A DNA stretch of 64,000 bases from Pseudovibrio sp000156235 (GTDB lineage: Bacteria; Pseudomonadota; Alphaproteobacteria; Rhizobiales; Stappiaceae): the NCBI RefSeq assembly GCF_000156235.1, contig NZ_DS996810.1, forward strand, positions 186,001-250,000. The letters run 5' to 3'. This document shows positions 50,914-59,195 of this stretch, one piece after another (position 1 is the first letter of the stretch; every line of letters begins with the position of its first letter). Below the pieces are notes generated by a model. That model was given only the letters and a program-made list of their open reading frames with translations, was not told the origin of the DNA and searched no databases. Made by a program: the position numbers and the translations under genes.

Positions 50914-51816
50914 ATGTCTAGCTCAGAGCAAGCTCACACCATCAGACCGCGTCGTAGTGCGCTTTATATGCCGGGTTCAAATGCACGGGCATTGGAGAAG
51001 GCCAAAGGGCTGGATGTGGATGTGCTTCTGCTGGATCTGGAAGATGCTGTTGCACCAGATGCCAAAGAGATGGCACGCGTGCAGGTGTGTGAGGCTGTTG
51101 CAGGTGGTGGGTATGGCCATCGCGAGCTTGTTATCCGCATCAATGGCATGAAAACTCCGTGGGGGCATGACGATCTGAAAGCTGCTGTTGCTGCCAAGCC
51201 GGATGCTGTGCTTTTGCCGAAGGTGGAGAGCCTTGCTGACATTCAGCCGGTTGCGGACTATCTGGCAGAGCAGGGCGCAGAGAGCGTTCGCATCTGGGCT
51301 ATGCTGGAAACACCGGGTGCAATCCTGAATGCCTCTGAGATCGCGGAAGCGGCGAAAGATCCGCATAACCGTCTCGACGTGTTCATCATCGGCACTAATG
51401 ACCTGAGCAAGGAAAGTGGTGCGAAGATCCTTCCGGGCCGTGCAGCGTTGATGCCTTGGCTGATGACATTCCTGGCGACGGCTCGCGTTGGTGGGGCGGA
51501 TATTCTGGATGGCGTTTACAACAACTTCTCTGATCTTGAGGGCTTTGCGGAAGAATGTCAGCAAGGCGCAGACATGGGATTGGATGGCAAGACGCTAATT
51601 CATCCAAAACAGCTGCCTGCTTGTAACTCTGCGTTTGCGCCGAGTTCTGAAGAGGTTGCGTGGGCGAAGAAGATAATTGCCGAGTTTGAACAGCCTGAAA
51701 ACCAGGACAAGGGTGCTGTGCAGGTGGACGGCAAGATGGTTGAGCGTCTGCATGCGGATATTGGCCGGAAAACCGTTGCGATTGCAGAAGCTATCAAGCG
51801 GCACGTGAACGCGTAA
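50914..51816 (+). CDS. HpcH/HpaI (CitE-like) CoA-ester lyase
   Basis: TIM-barrel lyase of 300 residues. Typical parts: RSALYMPGSNARALEKAKGL, the metal-binding LLDLEDAVAPDAK, LPKVES, ETPGAILNA, IGTNDLSKE and the C-terminal GKTLIHPKQ. Family members cleave malyl-CoA, beta-methylmalyl-CoA, citramalyl-CoA or citryl-CoA. The stand-alone gene without citrate lyase alpha/gamma subunits points to a malyl- or citramalyl-CoA lyase. AGGA lies six bases before the ATG. Confidence 0.9.
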   Translation: MSSSEQAHTIRPRRSALYMPGSNARALEKAKGLDVDVLLLDLEDAVAPDAKEMARVQVCEAVAGGGYGHRELVIRINGMKTPWGHDDLKAAVAAKPDAVLLPKVESLADIQPVADYLAEQGAESVRIWAMLETPGAILNASEIAEAAKDPHNRLDVFIIGTNDLSKESGAKILPGRAALMPWLMTFLATARVGGADILDGVYNNFSDLEGFAEECQQGADMGLDGKTLIHPKQLPACNSAFAPSSEEVAWAKKIIAEFEQPENQDKGAVQVDGKMVERLHADIGRKTVAIAEAIKRHVNA

Positions 51817-51906
51817 TTTTGAACAGTGCGCGTGTTTAAAGCTCTGGCTTCTGTCTGGCGTGGCTGATAGGTTCCGCCGAGATTTATAGAACCTAAGGGA
51901 ATGGAT

Positions 51907-52113
51907 ATGCGCCTTTACCGCCTCATCACCGAACCGGATTCCGCGAAGTTTTGTCACCGCGTGACTGAAGCACTCAACAAAGGTTGGGAGCTGCAAGGTT
52001 CTCCAACCATGACCTACGATGCCACCAGAGGCGTCACCATTTGCGGTCAGGCTGTGGTCAAGCATGTTGATGGCGAAAAGTATACGCCAGAGACAAAGCT
52101 TGGCGCTTGGTAA
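51907..52113 (+). CDS. DUF1737 family small protein
   Basis: 68 residues (MRLYRLITEPDSAKFCHRV). The ATG at 51907 is chosen because AAGGGA sits six bases upstream, while the ATG at 51901 touches it. The protein is short, soluble and conserved in style (TEALNKGWELQGSPTMTYD), matching DUF1737, of unknown function. A terminator follows at 52127-52150, so it is probably transcribed with the CoA-ester lyase gene or alone. Confidence 0.8.
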   Translation: MRLYRLITEPDSAKFCHRVTEALNKGWELQGSPTMTYDATRGVTICGQAVVKHVDGEKYTPETKLGAW

Positions 52114-52126
52114 GCCAACAAGTTTC

Positions 52127-52152
52127 AAGGCCTGCAGAGATGCAGGCCTTTT
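52127..52152 (+). terminator. Intrinsic terminator after the DUF1737 gene
   Basis: AAGGCCTGC and GCAGGCCTT form a perfect nine-base-pair stem with a short AGAGAT loop and a T5 tract. Confidence 0.88.
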
Positions 52153-52171
52153 TGTTATGGGCTTTGCTTCG

Positions 52172-52795
52172 TTAGCCAAAGCTTCCTGAGGGGGCATGCA
52201 GCAGTGAGAGGAACTCCTGTCGCATTGCGGTGTTGGTTTTGAAGTCTCCCTCAAAGTACCGTGTGACCATTGAAACGCCAGGCTTGCGAATGCCTCTCGT
52301 GGTCATGCACATGTGCGCTGCTTCCACGATAACAGCGACACCACGGGGCTGCAGAGCTTCCCAAATGGCGTCTCCGATTTGCGCGGTGAGTGTTTCCTGA
52401 ATTTGCAGGCGTTTGGAATAGGCCTCTACAACACGGGCCAGTTTGCTGATGCCAACAACGCGTCCTGCAGGCAGATAGGCAACGTGGGCTTTGCCGATGA
52501 TCGGAACAATGTGGTGCTCACAGTGGGATTCCAGGCGCATGTTGCGCAGAACGATGAGATCATCGTATCCGTCTGTTTCCTCGAAGGTTTGTGTCAGTAG
52601 TTGCTTGGGATCGGTTTCGTATCCGGCAAAGAAGTCCTCGTAGGCGCGTGCAACGCGGGCAGGGGTATCAAGTAGCCCCTCGCGCTCCGGATCATCGCCC
52701 GACCATTCAATCAGCGTTCTGACAGCGGCTTCGGCGTCTTCTCTTGTTGGTCGTTTGCGAGCCTGTTCTTTGGTCGGCGTTTCGCTCAGCAGCAT
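52172..52795 (-). CDS. folE: GTP cyclohydrolase I (zinc-dependent, type IA)
   Basis: Opens GTP to 7,8-dihydroneopterin triphosphate, the entry to folate and queuosine-type pterin pathways. 207 residues. Zinc ligands Cys92 and His95 (SHCEHH) and Cys163 (HMCM) are all present, so this is the metal-dependent form. ATG at 52795. A 24-bp near-perfect palindrome lies 38-61 bp upstream (52833-52856), probably over the promoter. It may be co-transcribed with the ATP-grasp gene upstream, whose stop codon touches the palindrome. Confidence 0.96.
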   Translation of the reverse strand: MLLSETPTKEQARKRPTREDAEAAVRTLIEWSGDDPEREGLLDTPARVARAYEDFFAGYETDPKQLLTQTFEETDGYDDLIVLRNMRLESHCEHHIVPIIGKAHVAYLPAGRVVGISKLARVVEAYSKRLQIQETLTAQIGDAIWEALQPRGVAVIVEAAHMCMTTRGIRKPGVSMVTRYFEGDFKTNTAMRQEFLSLLHAPSGSFG

Positions 52796-52832
52796 ACTTA
52801 TGGTTCCTGATGGATGGAGGTATGCTGATATT

Positions 52833-52856
52833 ATTGTAATAGTATAACATTACAAT
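52833..52856 (-). promoter_or_regulatory. folE: Palindromic operator upstream of folE, Zur-like
   Basis: Arms ATTGTAAT (52833-52840) and ATTACAAT (52849-52856) surround an A/T-rich core; 20 of 24 positions obey dyad symmetry. On the minus strand the half-site reads AATGTTATA, resembling proteobacterial Zur boxes. A weak minus-strand promoter, TTGATT then AATAAT with 18-bp spacing, would have the palindrome between its elements. Identity of the regulator is inferred. Confidence 0.5.
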
Positions 52857-53908
52857 CAAGCTGATTGTTGAAGCATGGCTTCCAGTACACCCCGATAAAT
52901 GGCACGGACACGGTGATGATGCTCAGGAGAGGCCTGCCAGAAGTTGGTAAGGCCGGGGCCTGCGTTGAGTTCAAGCACATGGGCTCGAGCGTTGTTGATA
53001 CTCAGGTCTTCGCAGAGAATATCGACACCGGCATACCGCAGGCCACAGACGCGGGCTGCTTCCACGGCCAGGTCTTTGAAGCGTTGTGAGGCGATATCGG
53101 TGACGTCGACGGCTTCTCCGCCGGTTGAGAGGTTAGCATTGGAGAGGAGCTGAAGGAGCTGGCCATCACTCAGAATACTGGTCAGATCATAGCCTGCGTC
53201 CTGAATGGCTTTGAGGATGCGTGGATCGTCGTATTCCACCTTGTACCCACCGCTGCGGGTTGTGAGAGTTTTGATCTTCTCTGACAATAGCTCTGCGATG
53301 GTATAGGTGCCATCCCCAATAATGGAGAGTGGGCGGCGTTCGATAATTGCTAGGATAGTTCCGTCCAGCACAATGACGCGGTAATCGCGGCCTGAGACTG
53401 CTTCCTGCACCAACATGCGATCATTGGTTTGTAGGGCGGCTGTGAGGCGTGTGTTCAGCTCTGCCTCATCAGAGATCTTTTGCACTCCAACACCTTGCGT
53501 GCCTTCGTTGGGCTTGATGAAGAGCGGATAGCCAAGGGCCTCAGCGATTGCAGGGGCTTTGGTGAGCGTGTTCAGGCTTTGCGCCACATGCGGGTTTGCG
53601 GTGCTCAGCAGCCGGATGGCTTTGTCTGAGTGGATCAGCTTGAAGTCCGGGGTTGGCAGGTTCGCATCTTGTAGCAGGCGGCCGCAGAAATCTTTGTCTT
53701 TGGCGGCTTCTCCGGCGGCGTAGCTGTTAAGTGCGAAGGCGCCACCTTTAATCGGAAAGCGTTTGCCGTTTTCCGTTTCAATGTAGCCGAAATAGAAGAA
53801 CTCGCTGTCGAGAGCGAGTTTGATACCTTTCTCCTGGCACAGCTCTGCAAGCAAGCGCGGGGCCAGAGGAAGGTTCGGCTGGTCGGGTGAAACCGGGATA
53901 AACTGCAT
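52856..53908 (-). CDS. ATP-grasp ligase of unknown substrate
   Basis: 350 residues. ATP-grasp fold with the central-domain lysines in YPLFIKPNEGTQGVGV, the MLVQEAVSGRDYRVIVLDG segment, and the C-terminal magnesium site LELNAGPGLTNFW. The N-terminal ~120 residues resemble the substrate domain of cyanophycin-synthetase or glutathione-synthetase relatives. A carboxylate-amine or peptide ligation is expected, but the substrate is unknown. It sits directly upstream of folE on the same strand. Confidence 0.82.
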   Translation of the reverse strand: MQFIPVSPDQPNLPLAPRLLAELCQEKGIKLALDSEFFYFGYIETENGKRFPIKGGAFALNSYAAGEAAKDKDFCGRLLQDANLPTPDFKLIHSDKAIRLLSTANPHVAQSLNTLTKAPAIAEALGYPLFIKPNEGTQGVGVQKISDEAELNTRLTAALQTNDRMLVQEAVSGRDYRVIVLDGTILAIIERRPLSIIGDGTYTIAELLSEKIKTLTTRSGGYKVEYDDPRILKAIQDAGYDLTSILSDGQLLQLLSNANLSTGGEAVDVTDIASQRFKDLAVEAARVCGLRYAGVDILCEDLSINNARAHVLELNAGPGLTNFWQASPEHHHRVRAIYRGVLEAMLQQSA

Positions 53909-53924
53909 TCACATACTCAAGCTA

Positions 53925-53951
53925 ATAAAAAAGGAGCGCCGAAGCACTCCT
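53925..53951 (-). terminator. lolA: Terminator after lolA
   Basis: On the minus strand, AGGAGTGC and GCGCTCCT pair around a TTCG tetraloop (53932-53951) and are followed by a T-run (53925-53931). It lies between lolA and the ATP-grasp gene, separating their transcripts. Confidence 0.75.
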
Positions 53952-53980
53952 CTTCATACATCAGAATTTGGATCAACGCT

Positions 53981-54670
53981 TTAGTTGTTGCCGCGTCGCT
54001 GACGGGAATTTGCGATGTAGTCGATCTTGAACAGATCCGGGTTGGTTGCGCCGTTTTCAACCACATCGTAGATAGCAACAGAGGTGTCGTAACCCTGTGC
54101 ATCGCGCACGGTCCACTGCTTCAGTTTGTAGTCGCGTGCGTCGAAGATCAGCGTCAGGCGACCGGAGGTGAAGCGGGTTTTGTCGTCGATGGTGATTGTG
54201 ATGAGGTCTGGCTCAACAACCACGTTGGTGACGTTTGCATCTGTTTTTAGGTCGATCTTGTCTGCAAGCAGGAAGCGTAGCGGGGTCTGAGACAGTGGCC
54301 AGATGTCCTGTGTCTGCAACTTACGGTCCTTCACGGAGACCATGCTGCCGTCAGCAATGATGTCGAGCGTGGACGGCTTGTTGTAGTAGAAGCGGACTTT
54401 GCCCGGACGGCTGATGAAGAACTGGCCTTCAACGCGGCCACCGGTTGGGCCGAACTGTACGAACTTGCCGTGCATGTTGCGTACGGAGTTGAAATACTTG
54501 CTCACCGCATCAATGGCTTGCACGTTGGTGAGTGCGACCGGCTGAGCCTGCTGGGTTGTTTGAGCGGCGGAGTGTTCCGCTGTCAGTGGGACAGAACCAA
54601 TAAAAAGCGCTGCAGCAATTGCGAGGCTTTTGCCAATCCTACCAAAAGAGATCGCCTGAGATGCAATCAT
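53981..54670 (-). CDS. lolA: Outer-membrane lipoprotein carrier protein LolA
   Basis: Periplasmic shuttle that takes lipoproteins from LolCDE to the outer membrane. 229 residues with a signal peptide (about 1-37). The half-barrel has MHGKFVQFGPTGGRVEGQFFISRPGKVRF, then PLRFLLADKID and a C-terminal IDYIANSRQRRGN. Terminator on its 3' side. A palindrome and the ftsK 3' hairpin occupy the 209-bp gap upstream. Confidence 0.92.
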   Translation of the reverse strand: MIASQAISFGRIGKSLAIAAALFIGSVPLTAEHSAAQTTQQAQPVALTNVQAIDAVSKYFNSVRNMHGKFVQFGPTGGRVEGQFFISRPGKVRFYYNKPSTLDIIADGSMVSVKDRKLQTQDIWPLSQTPLRFLLADKIDLKTDANVTNVVVEPDLITITIDDKTRFTSGRLTLIFDARDYKLKQWTVRDAQGYDTSVAIYDVVENGATNPDLFKIDYIANSRQRRGNN

Positions 54671-54800
54671 AAATAAAACTCCGCTGTCAAAACTCGTAGA
54701 ACAACCGTAAGGCGAGTTGATTAACTCTTCTCTAAATCTTCAGCCGGCGGTTGTTTGTGAACCCTCATTTTGAGAGGCTATCGTTACCATAAGGCGAAGA

Positions 54801-54816
54801 TGGGGCATATGCCCCA
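54801..54816. promoter_or_regulatory. Perfect 16-bp palindrome upstream of lolA
   Basis: TGGGGCATATGCCCCA is a perfect palindrome between ftsK and lolA, 131 bp before the lolA start. It may be a regulator site. Confidence 0.4.
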
Positions 54817-54842
54817 AATTCCATAAATTTGCCTTGTGATCT

Positions 54843-54867
54843 CCGAAAAGGCTGATCAACTTTTCGG
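54843..54867 (-). terminator. ftsK: Hairpin after ftsK
   Basis: CCGAAAAG and CTTTTCGG form a perfect 8-bp stem with a nine-base loop just beyond the ftsK stop. No T-run follows, so termination may be weak or factor-dependent. Confidence 0.45.
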
Positions 54868-54879
54868 GATTGCTCTCAA

Positions 54880-57792
54880 TCAGAACTGCTCATCATTGTC
54901 CGGAAGCAGGATTTCGCGCTTACCGGCGTGGTTCGCTGGGCTGATCATGCCTTCCTGTTCCATCCGTTCAATGAGAGATGCAGCGCGGTTGTAGCCGATT
55001 GAGAGGCGACGCTGGATGTACGAGGTGGATGCCTTGCGGTCTCTGGCGACGATGGCCACAGCCTGATCGAACAGGTCGTTGGTTGCGTTGCCGGAACCCT
55101 GTGTCAGTGCATCGTAACCACCAGCTTCCTCGGTTTCTTCTGTCACGTCGGAAAGATATGTCGGTGTGCCCTGTTCCTTCAGGTGCTTTACGATGTCTTC
55201 CACTTCGTCATCTGAAACGAATGGGCCGTGAACGCGCTGGGTTTTACCACCAGCAGCCATGTAGAGCATGTCACCCATGCCGAGCAGCTGCTCTGCGCCC
55301 ATTTCACCGAGGATCGTACGGCTGTCGATCTTGGAGGTTACCTGGAACGAGATACGGGTTGGGAAGTTTGCCTTGATGGTACCGGTGATCACATCCACGG
55401 ATGGACGCTGGGTTGCCATGATCAGGTGGATACCAGCAGCACGGGCCATCTGTGCCAGACGCTGGATTGCGCCTTCGATGTCCTTACCAGCAACCATCAT
55501 GAGGTCCGCCATTTCATCGACGATCACCACGATGTACGGCATTTTCTCCATTGGCAGTTCTTCTTCTTCGAAGATTGGCTCGCCAGTGTTTTTATCGAAG
55601 CCGGTCTGAACCGTACGGGTGAAGCTCTCGCCCTTCTTCATGGCCTGCTCAACACGGGTGTTGTACCCGTCGATATTGCGCACGCCCATCTTGGACATTT
55701 TCTTGTAGCGATCTTCCATCTCACGAACAGTCCACTTCAAAGCCACAACGGCTTTGTTTGGGTCAGTCACAACCGGGGTGAGAAGGTGCGGGATACCGTC
55801 ATAGATGGACAGTTCAAGCATCTTTGGATCGATCATGATCATCTTACACTGCTCAGGGGTGAGCCTGTAGAGTAGGGAGAGGATCATGGTGTTCACAGAG
55901 ACGGACTTACCAGAACCGGTCGTACCTGCCACGAGCAGGTGAGGCATACGGGCAAGGTCGGCGATGACGGCTTCACCATTAATGGTTTTGCCGAGTGACA
56001 TGGCCAGTTTTGCCTTGGACTCATCAAAGTCCTCAGAATCCAGCAGCTCGCGAAGATAAACGGTTTCTCGCTTGGCATTCGGCAGTTCGATACCGATGGC
56101 GTTCTTGCCCGGAATAACGGCCACACGTGCAGAGATCGCGCTCATGGAGCGGGCGATGTCATCTGCCAGACCGATCACGCGGGAGGACTTGATGCCCGGT
56201 GCTGGTTCCAGTTCGTAAAGGGTAACAACAGGGCCGGGGCGAACTGCGATGATCTCACCGCGCACACCGAAGTCGCCCAGAACACCTTCCAGAATGCGGG
56301 CGTTTTGCTCCAGTGCGTCTTTGCTCAGGCGCTGTTTGCCATCTGCCTGAGGTTCTGCTAGCAACTCGATGCTTGGTAGTTCAAACGGTTTCTGTTTGAC
56401 GATGGCAGCAGACTGTTTTTCCTGCGCAAATGGGCGTGGAACCATTCGGCCCGGAGTTGGGCGTGGCGCCTGTGGCTGCGGAACCGGTTGCATTTGTGGC
56501 TCTGGTTCGTCCGGGCTGGCGATGCCAATCGGGCCAACTGGAGCTTCTGGCTGAGGTCCACGATGGAGGTCTTCGTCCTCGTAGTACTCATCAGGTCCGA
56601 GTTCGTAGCCTTGCTCGTCATAAGCAGGCTGGCCAGCTGGTGCGGCTTCCCACTGCTCTTCAGGGTAAGGCTCATTCTGCGGTGCGTATTGTTGTGTGTT
56701 GTCGTATTGCGGATCAAACTGCACATCATCGCGCGCAGGCTGAGCTTCCTGCTGATAATAATCGTTGAGGCCGTCGTCTTCGTCCGGCATCAGCTTTGCT
56801 GCCACCTTGCGTCTCAGACGGGAAACCAGACCACCTTTTTGCTCAGGTTCTTCCTCGTAGGCTTCCTGTTCTTCCCACTGCTGTGGTGCTTGTGGGTCGT
56901 ACTGGTCGTCCTCGTAGTATTCCTGTTGCTGTTGTGGCTGGTTTGGATCGTGCGGTGCCGGAGCGTACTCTTCTTCTTCCTGCCAGTTCTGTTCAGCAGC
57001 AGGTTTGCGCTTGAAGAGCGTGCGCTGGATTGCGCTGGTTGCCATCAGCTTCCAGTGGCTGAGAGCGCCAATGACTGCGTAATAGCGGTTATTTTCGCCT
57101 TCGTAGTCGTCCTCGGAATCCTCAGAGAATGGAAGGGCTTCATGAGGTGTGTACTCATCCTCAACCGTTTCGTCCTCTGCGATCTCTTTCGGAGCGGAGT
57201 CTTTACCGATCAGGCCAGCAGCATGTGCCAGCAGAGCAATGGATGGCAGGCCGAGTCCAACTGCACCGGTGAGGGTGCGCAAGCCCGTTGAGAGCTCAGG
57301 TAGAATTGCGGAAGGGATGGAGAACACCCAGTCACCAAGGAAGCCGCCAAGACCTGTTGGCAGTGGCCAGCTTGTTGGGACTGGAATTGCTGCCAGTCCA
57401 CCCGCGAACAGCACTGTTCCGACAAACCATGTCAGGAAGCGTTTGCGGGTGACGCCGGAGGTGTATTTTAGCGACAGGCGCCAGCCCCAAATGAAGATGG
57501 GCACCAAGAACACGGCTGTTGCCAGCCCGATGGTCTGCATCAAAACATCAGCAACAATGGCACCAGTTTGACCCAAAGCGTTGTTGATCTCCGCATTGGT
57601 TGCGTGATTCAAGCTTGGGTCGGCTGTGGACCATGTTGCTAGTGCTGCCGCCACGCAGATGCCGATGACAAGGATCACCGCACCGCCAATGACGATCAGA
57701 TTGCTTTTGATAAAGCGCTTTATCGGGCTCTCTGTATCAGCCAGTGAAACAGAGTTTGCTTTTGGTCGTTGCATTGCAGCAGCCTGACGCAT
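54880..57792 (-). CDS. ftsK: DNA translocase FtsK
   Basis: Pumps chromosome termini through the closing septum and activates XerCD at dif. 970 residues. Four N-terminal membrane helices (about 30-200) anchor it. A long acidic Gln/Glu/Pro linker spans about 210-480. The motor domain has AGTTGSGKS (about 620-628) and VVIVDEMADLM (about 752-762). The last ~65 residues form the winged-helix gamma domain (SYIQRRLSIGYNRAASLIERM). ATG preceded by GGAG; it starts 4 bp after the dapC stop. Confidence 0.97.
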   Translation of the reverse strand: MRQAAAMQRPKANSVSLADTESPIKRFIKSNLIVIGGAVILVIGICVAAALATWSTADPSLNHATNAEINNALGQTGAIVADVLMQTIGLATAVFLVPIFIWGWRLSLKYTSGVTRKRFLTWFVGTVLFAGGLAAIPVPTSWPLPTGLGGFLGDWVFSIPSAILPELSTGLRTLTGAVGLGLPSIALLAHAAGLIGKDSAPKEIAEDETVEDEYTPHEALPFSEDSEDDYEGENNRYYAVIGALSHWKLMATSAIQRTLFKRKPAAEQNWQEEEEYAPAPHDPNQPQQQQEYYEDDQYDPQAPQQWEEQEAYEEEPEQKGGLVSRLRRKVAAKLMPDEDDGLNDYYQQEAQPARDDVQFDPQYDNTQQYAPQNEPYPEEQWEAAPAGQPAYDEQGYELGPDEYYEDEDLHRGPQPEAPVGPIGIASPDEPEPQMQPVPQPQAPRPTPGRMVPRPFAQEKQSAAIVKQKPFELPSIELLAEPQADGKQRLSKDALEQNARILEGVLGDFGVRGEIIAVRPGPVVTLYELEPAPGIKSSRVIGLADDIARSMSAISARVAVIPGKNAIGIELPNAKRETVYLRELLDSEDFDESKAKLAMSLGKTINGEAVIADLARMPHLLVAGTTGSGKSVSVNTMILSLLYRLTPEQCKMIMIDPKMLELSIYDGIPHLLTPVVTDPNKAVVALKWTVREMEDRYKKMSKMGVRNIDGYNTRVEQAMKKGESFTRTVQTGFDKNTGEPIFEEEELPMEKMPYIVVIVDEMADLMMVAGKDIEGAIQRLAQMARAAGIHLIMATQRPSVDVITGTIKANFPTRISFQVTSKIDSRTILGEMGAEQLLGMGDMLYMAAGGKTQRVHGPFVSDDEVEDIVKHLKEQGTPTYLSDVTEETEEAGGYDALTQGSGNATNDLFDQAVAIVARDRKASTSYIQRRLSIGYNRAASLIERMEQEGMISPANHAGKREILLPDNDEQF

Positions 57793-57796
57793 TCAA

Positions 57797-58993
57797 TTAC
57801 TCCAGAGAGTCCAAAATTCTTCGGAACGCTTCCTTGCTGGTTTCCAAAGATTCAACGAGGGCGAGGCGGATGTATTTGTCACCGGGGTTGGTACCGTCCG
57901 GCATGTCTGAGGCGATGTAAGCACCTGGAAGAGCTTTGACGCCGGTTTCACGCCACAGCTTTTCAGCGATCTCGGTGCCAGTTCCCCAGCGGGATACGTC
58001 CAGCCAAAGGAAGAAGCCGCCATCTTTGCGTACGGAGCCGAAGAGAGGCGCAAGCATGTCTTCAGCTGCATCGTACTTTTCATTGTAGAGGCGGCGGTTT
58101 TCGATCACGTGCTTTTCATCGCCAAATGCACGCACGGCCAGCGCCTGAACTGGCATCGGAACCTGAGGGGCGGCAACGTTGCGGAAATCGGCAAAGAACT
58201 GGATGAACTCAGGATCACCAGCGGCAAAGCCACAGCGTGCGCCCGGCAGGTTGGAGCGCTTGGAGAGGGAGTTGAAGGTCACCACGTTTTTCAGAGTGCC
58301 ATCAATCGCTTCAGCTGCCTCCAGAATGCCAGTTGGCGGTGTTTCGCGATAAATCTCGGAATAGCATTCATCCGCGAAGAGCATGAAATTGTGTTTGCGC
58401 GCCAGCTTGATGAGTTTTTGCCAATATTCCATTGGCGCGACGGTGCCCTGAGGGTTCGCAGGGGAGGCAAAATAGAATGCGACGGTGCGGTCCAGCAGAT
58501 CCGGATCAATTGCATCTAGATCAGGCAGAACTCCGTCAGCAGGTTCTGGCAAAAGAATTTCGTCTGCGCCCGCAATATGAGCGCCAGCACCGTAAGATTG
58601 GTAGAACGGGTTCGGCAAAATAACAGCCGGTTTGCCCTCTTTCTTCAGATAGTCGCGTGCGGAGACGCAGCCGAATACGAGGCCTTCGCGAGATCCGTTG
58701 AGCGGAATAACGCTCTTGTCCGGATTAAAGGCATCGGACAGGCTGAAGCGGTTTTTGAGCCATTTGCCAACAGCTGCGCGGAATTCATCTGTGCCACGGA
58801 TAGCTGGGTACTTGCGAAAGCCATCTTTGTTTTCTTCAAGCACTTCAATAACGTAGCTAGGAGGTTCATGACGCGGTTCGCCGATGGTCATGACGATTGG
58901 ATCCAGACCCGGCTCGATGCCAGCGAGCTGTTGATTCAGCCGCTGAAACGGGTTTCCTCCGCTAGATTTTTTTTCAATTTCTTTCGTGGACAC
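57797..58993 (-). CDS. dapC: Succinyldiaminopimelate aminotransferase (DapC-like)
   Basis: Class I/II PLP aminotransferase of 398 residues for the lysine/peptidoglycan branch: N-succinyl-2-amino-6-ketopimelate to N-succinyl-LL-diaminopimelate. Cofactor lysine in SLSKRSNLPGAR, and FYFASPANPQGTVAP and ADECYSEIYRE are typical. GTG start. The pathway assignment rests on family similarity; a general aspartate-type aminotransferase cannot be excluded. ftsK follows 4 bp later, and a 25-bp palindrome lies upstream (59057-59081). Confidence 0.88.
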   Translation of the reverse strand: MSTKEIEKKSSGGNPFQRLNQQLAGIEPGLDPIVMTIGEPRHEPPSYVIEVLEENKDGFRKYPAIRGTDEFRAAVGKWLKNRFSLSDAFNPDKSVIPLNGSREGLVFGCVSARDYLKKEGKPAVILPNPFYQSYGAGAHIAGADEILLPEPADGVLPDLDAIDPDLLDRTVAFYFASPANPQGTVAPMEYWQKLIKLARKHNFMLFADECYSEIYRETPPTGILEAAEAIDGTLKNVVTFNSLSKRSNLPGARCGFAAGDPEFIQFFADFRNVAAPQVPMPVQALAVRAFGDEKHVIENRRLYNEKYDAAEDMLAPLFGSVRKDGGFFLWLDVSRWGTGTEIAEKLWRETGVKALPGAYIASDMPDGTNPGDKYIRLALVESLETSKEAFRRILDSLE

Positions 58994-59056
58994 AAGAATT
59001 CTCGCAGGAATGATTTACAACAATTGCTCAGAGCACCAAAACTCTAGTGTTTTTTG

Positions 59057-59081
59057 GTAAATTGGCTGTTAACCAATTTAC
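59057..59081. promoter_or_regulatory. Palindrome in the dapC-zntB divergent promoter region
   Basis: GTAAATTGG (59057-59065) and CCAATTTAC (59073-59081) are perfect 9-bp arms separated by seven bases, midway between the two divergent genes. It suits an operator for one or both. Confidence 0.5.
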
Positions 59082-59195
59082 GGTGCGCTAAGCTGAATAG
59101 GTGTTTCTTCTAGGGTTTGTCATCTGATTTTTTAGAAGTGTAGGTTTTCATGTGCTGGCTGGGTTAGAATTGAACTTGGGCCGGGATTTGTCGAA

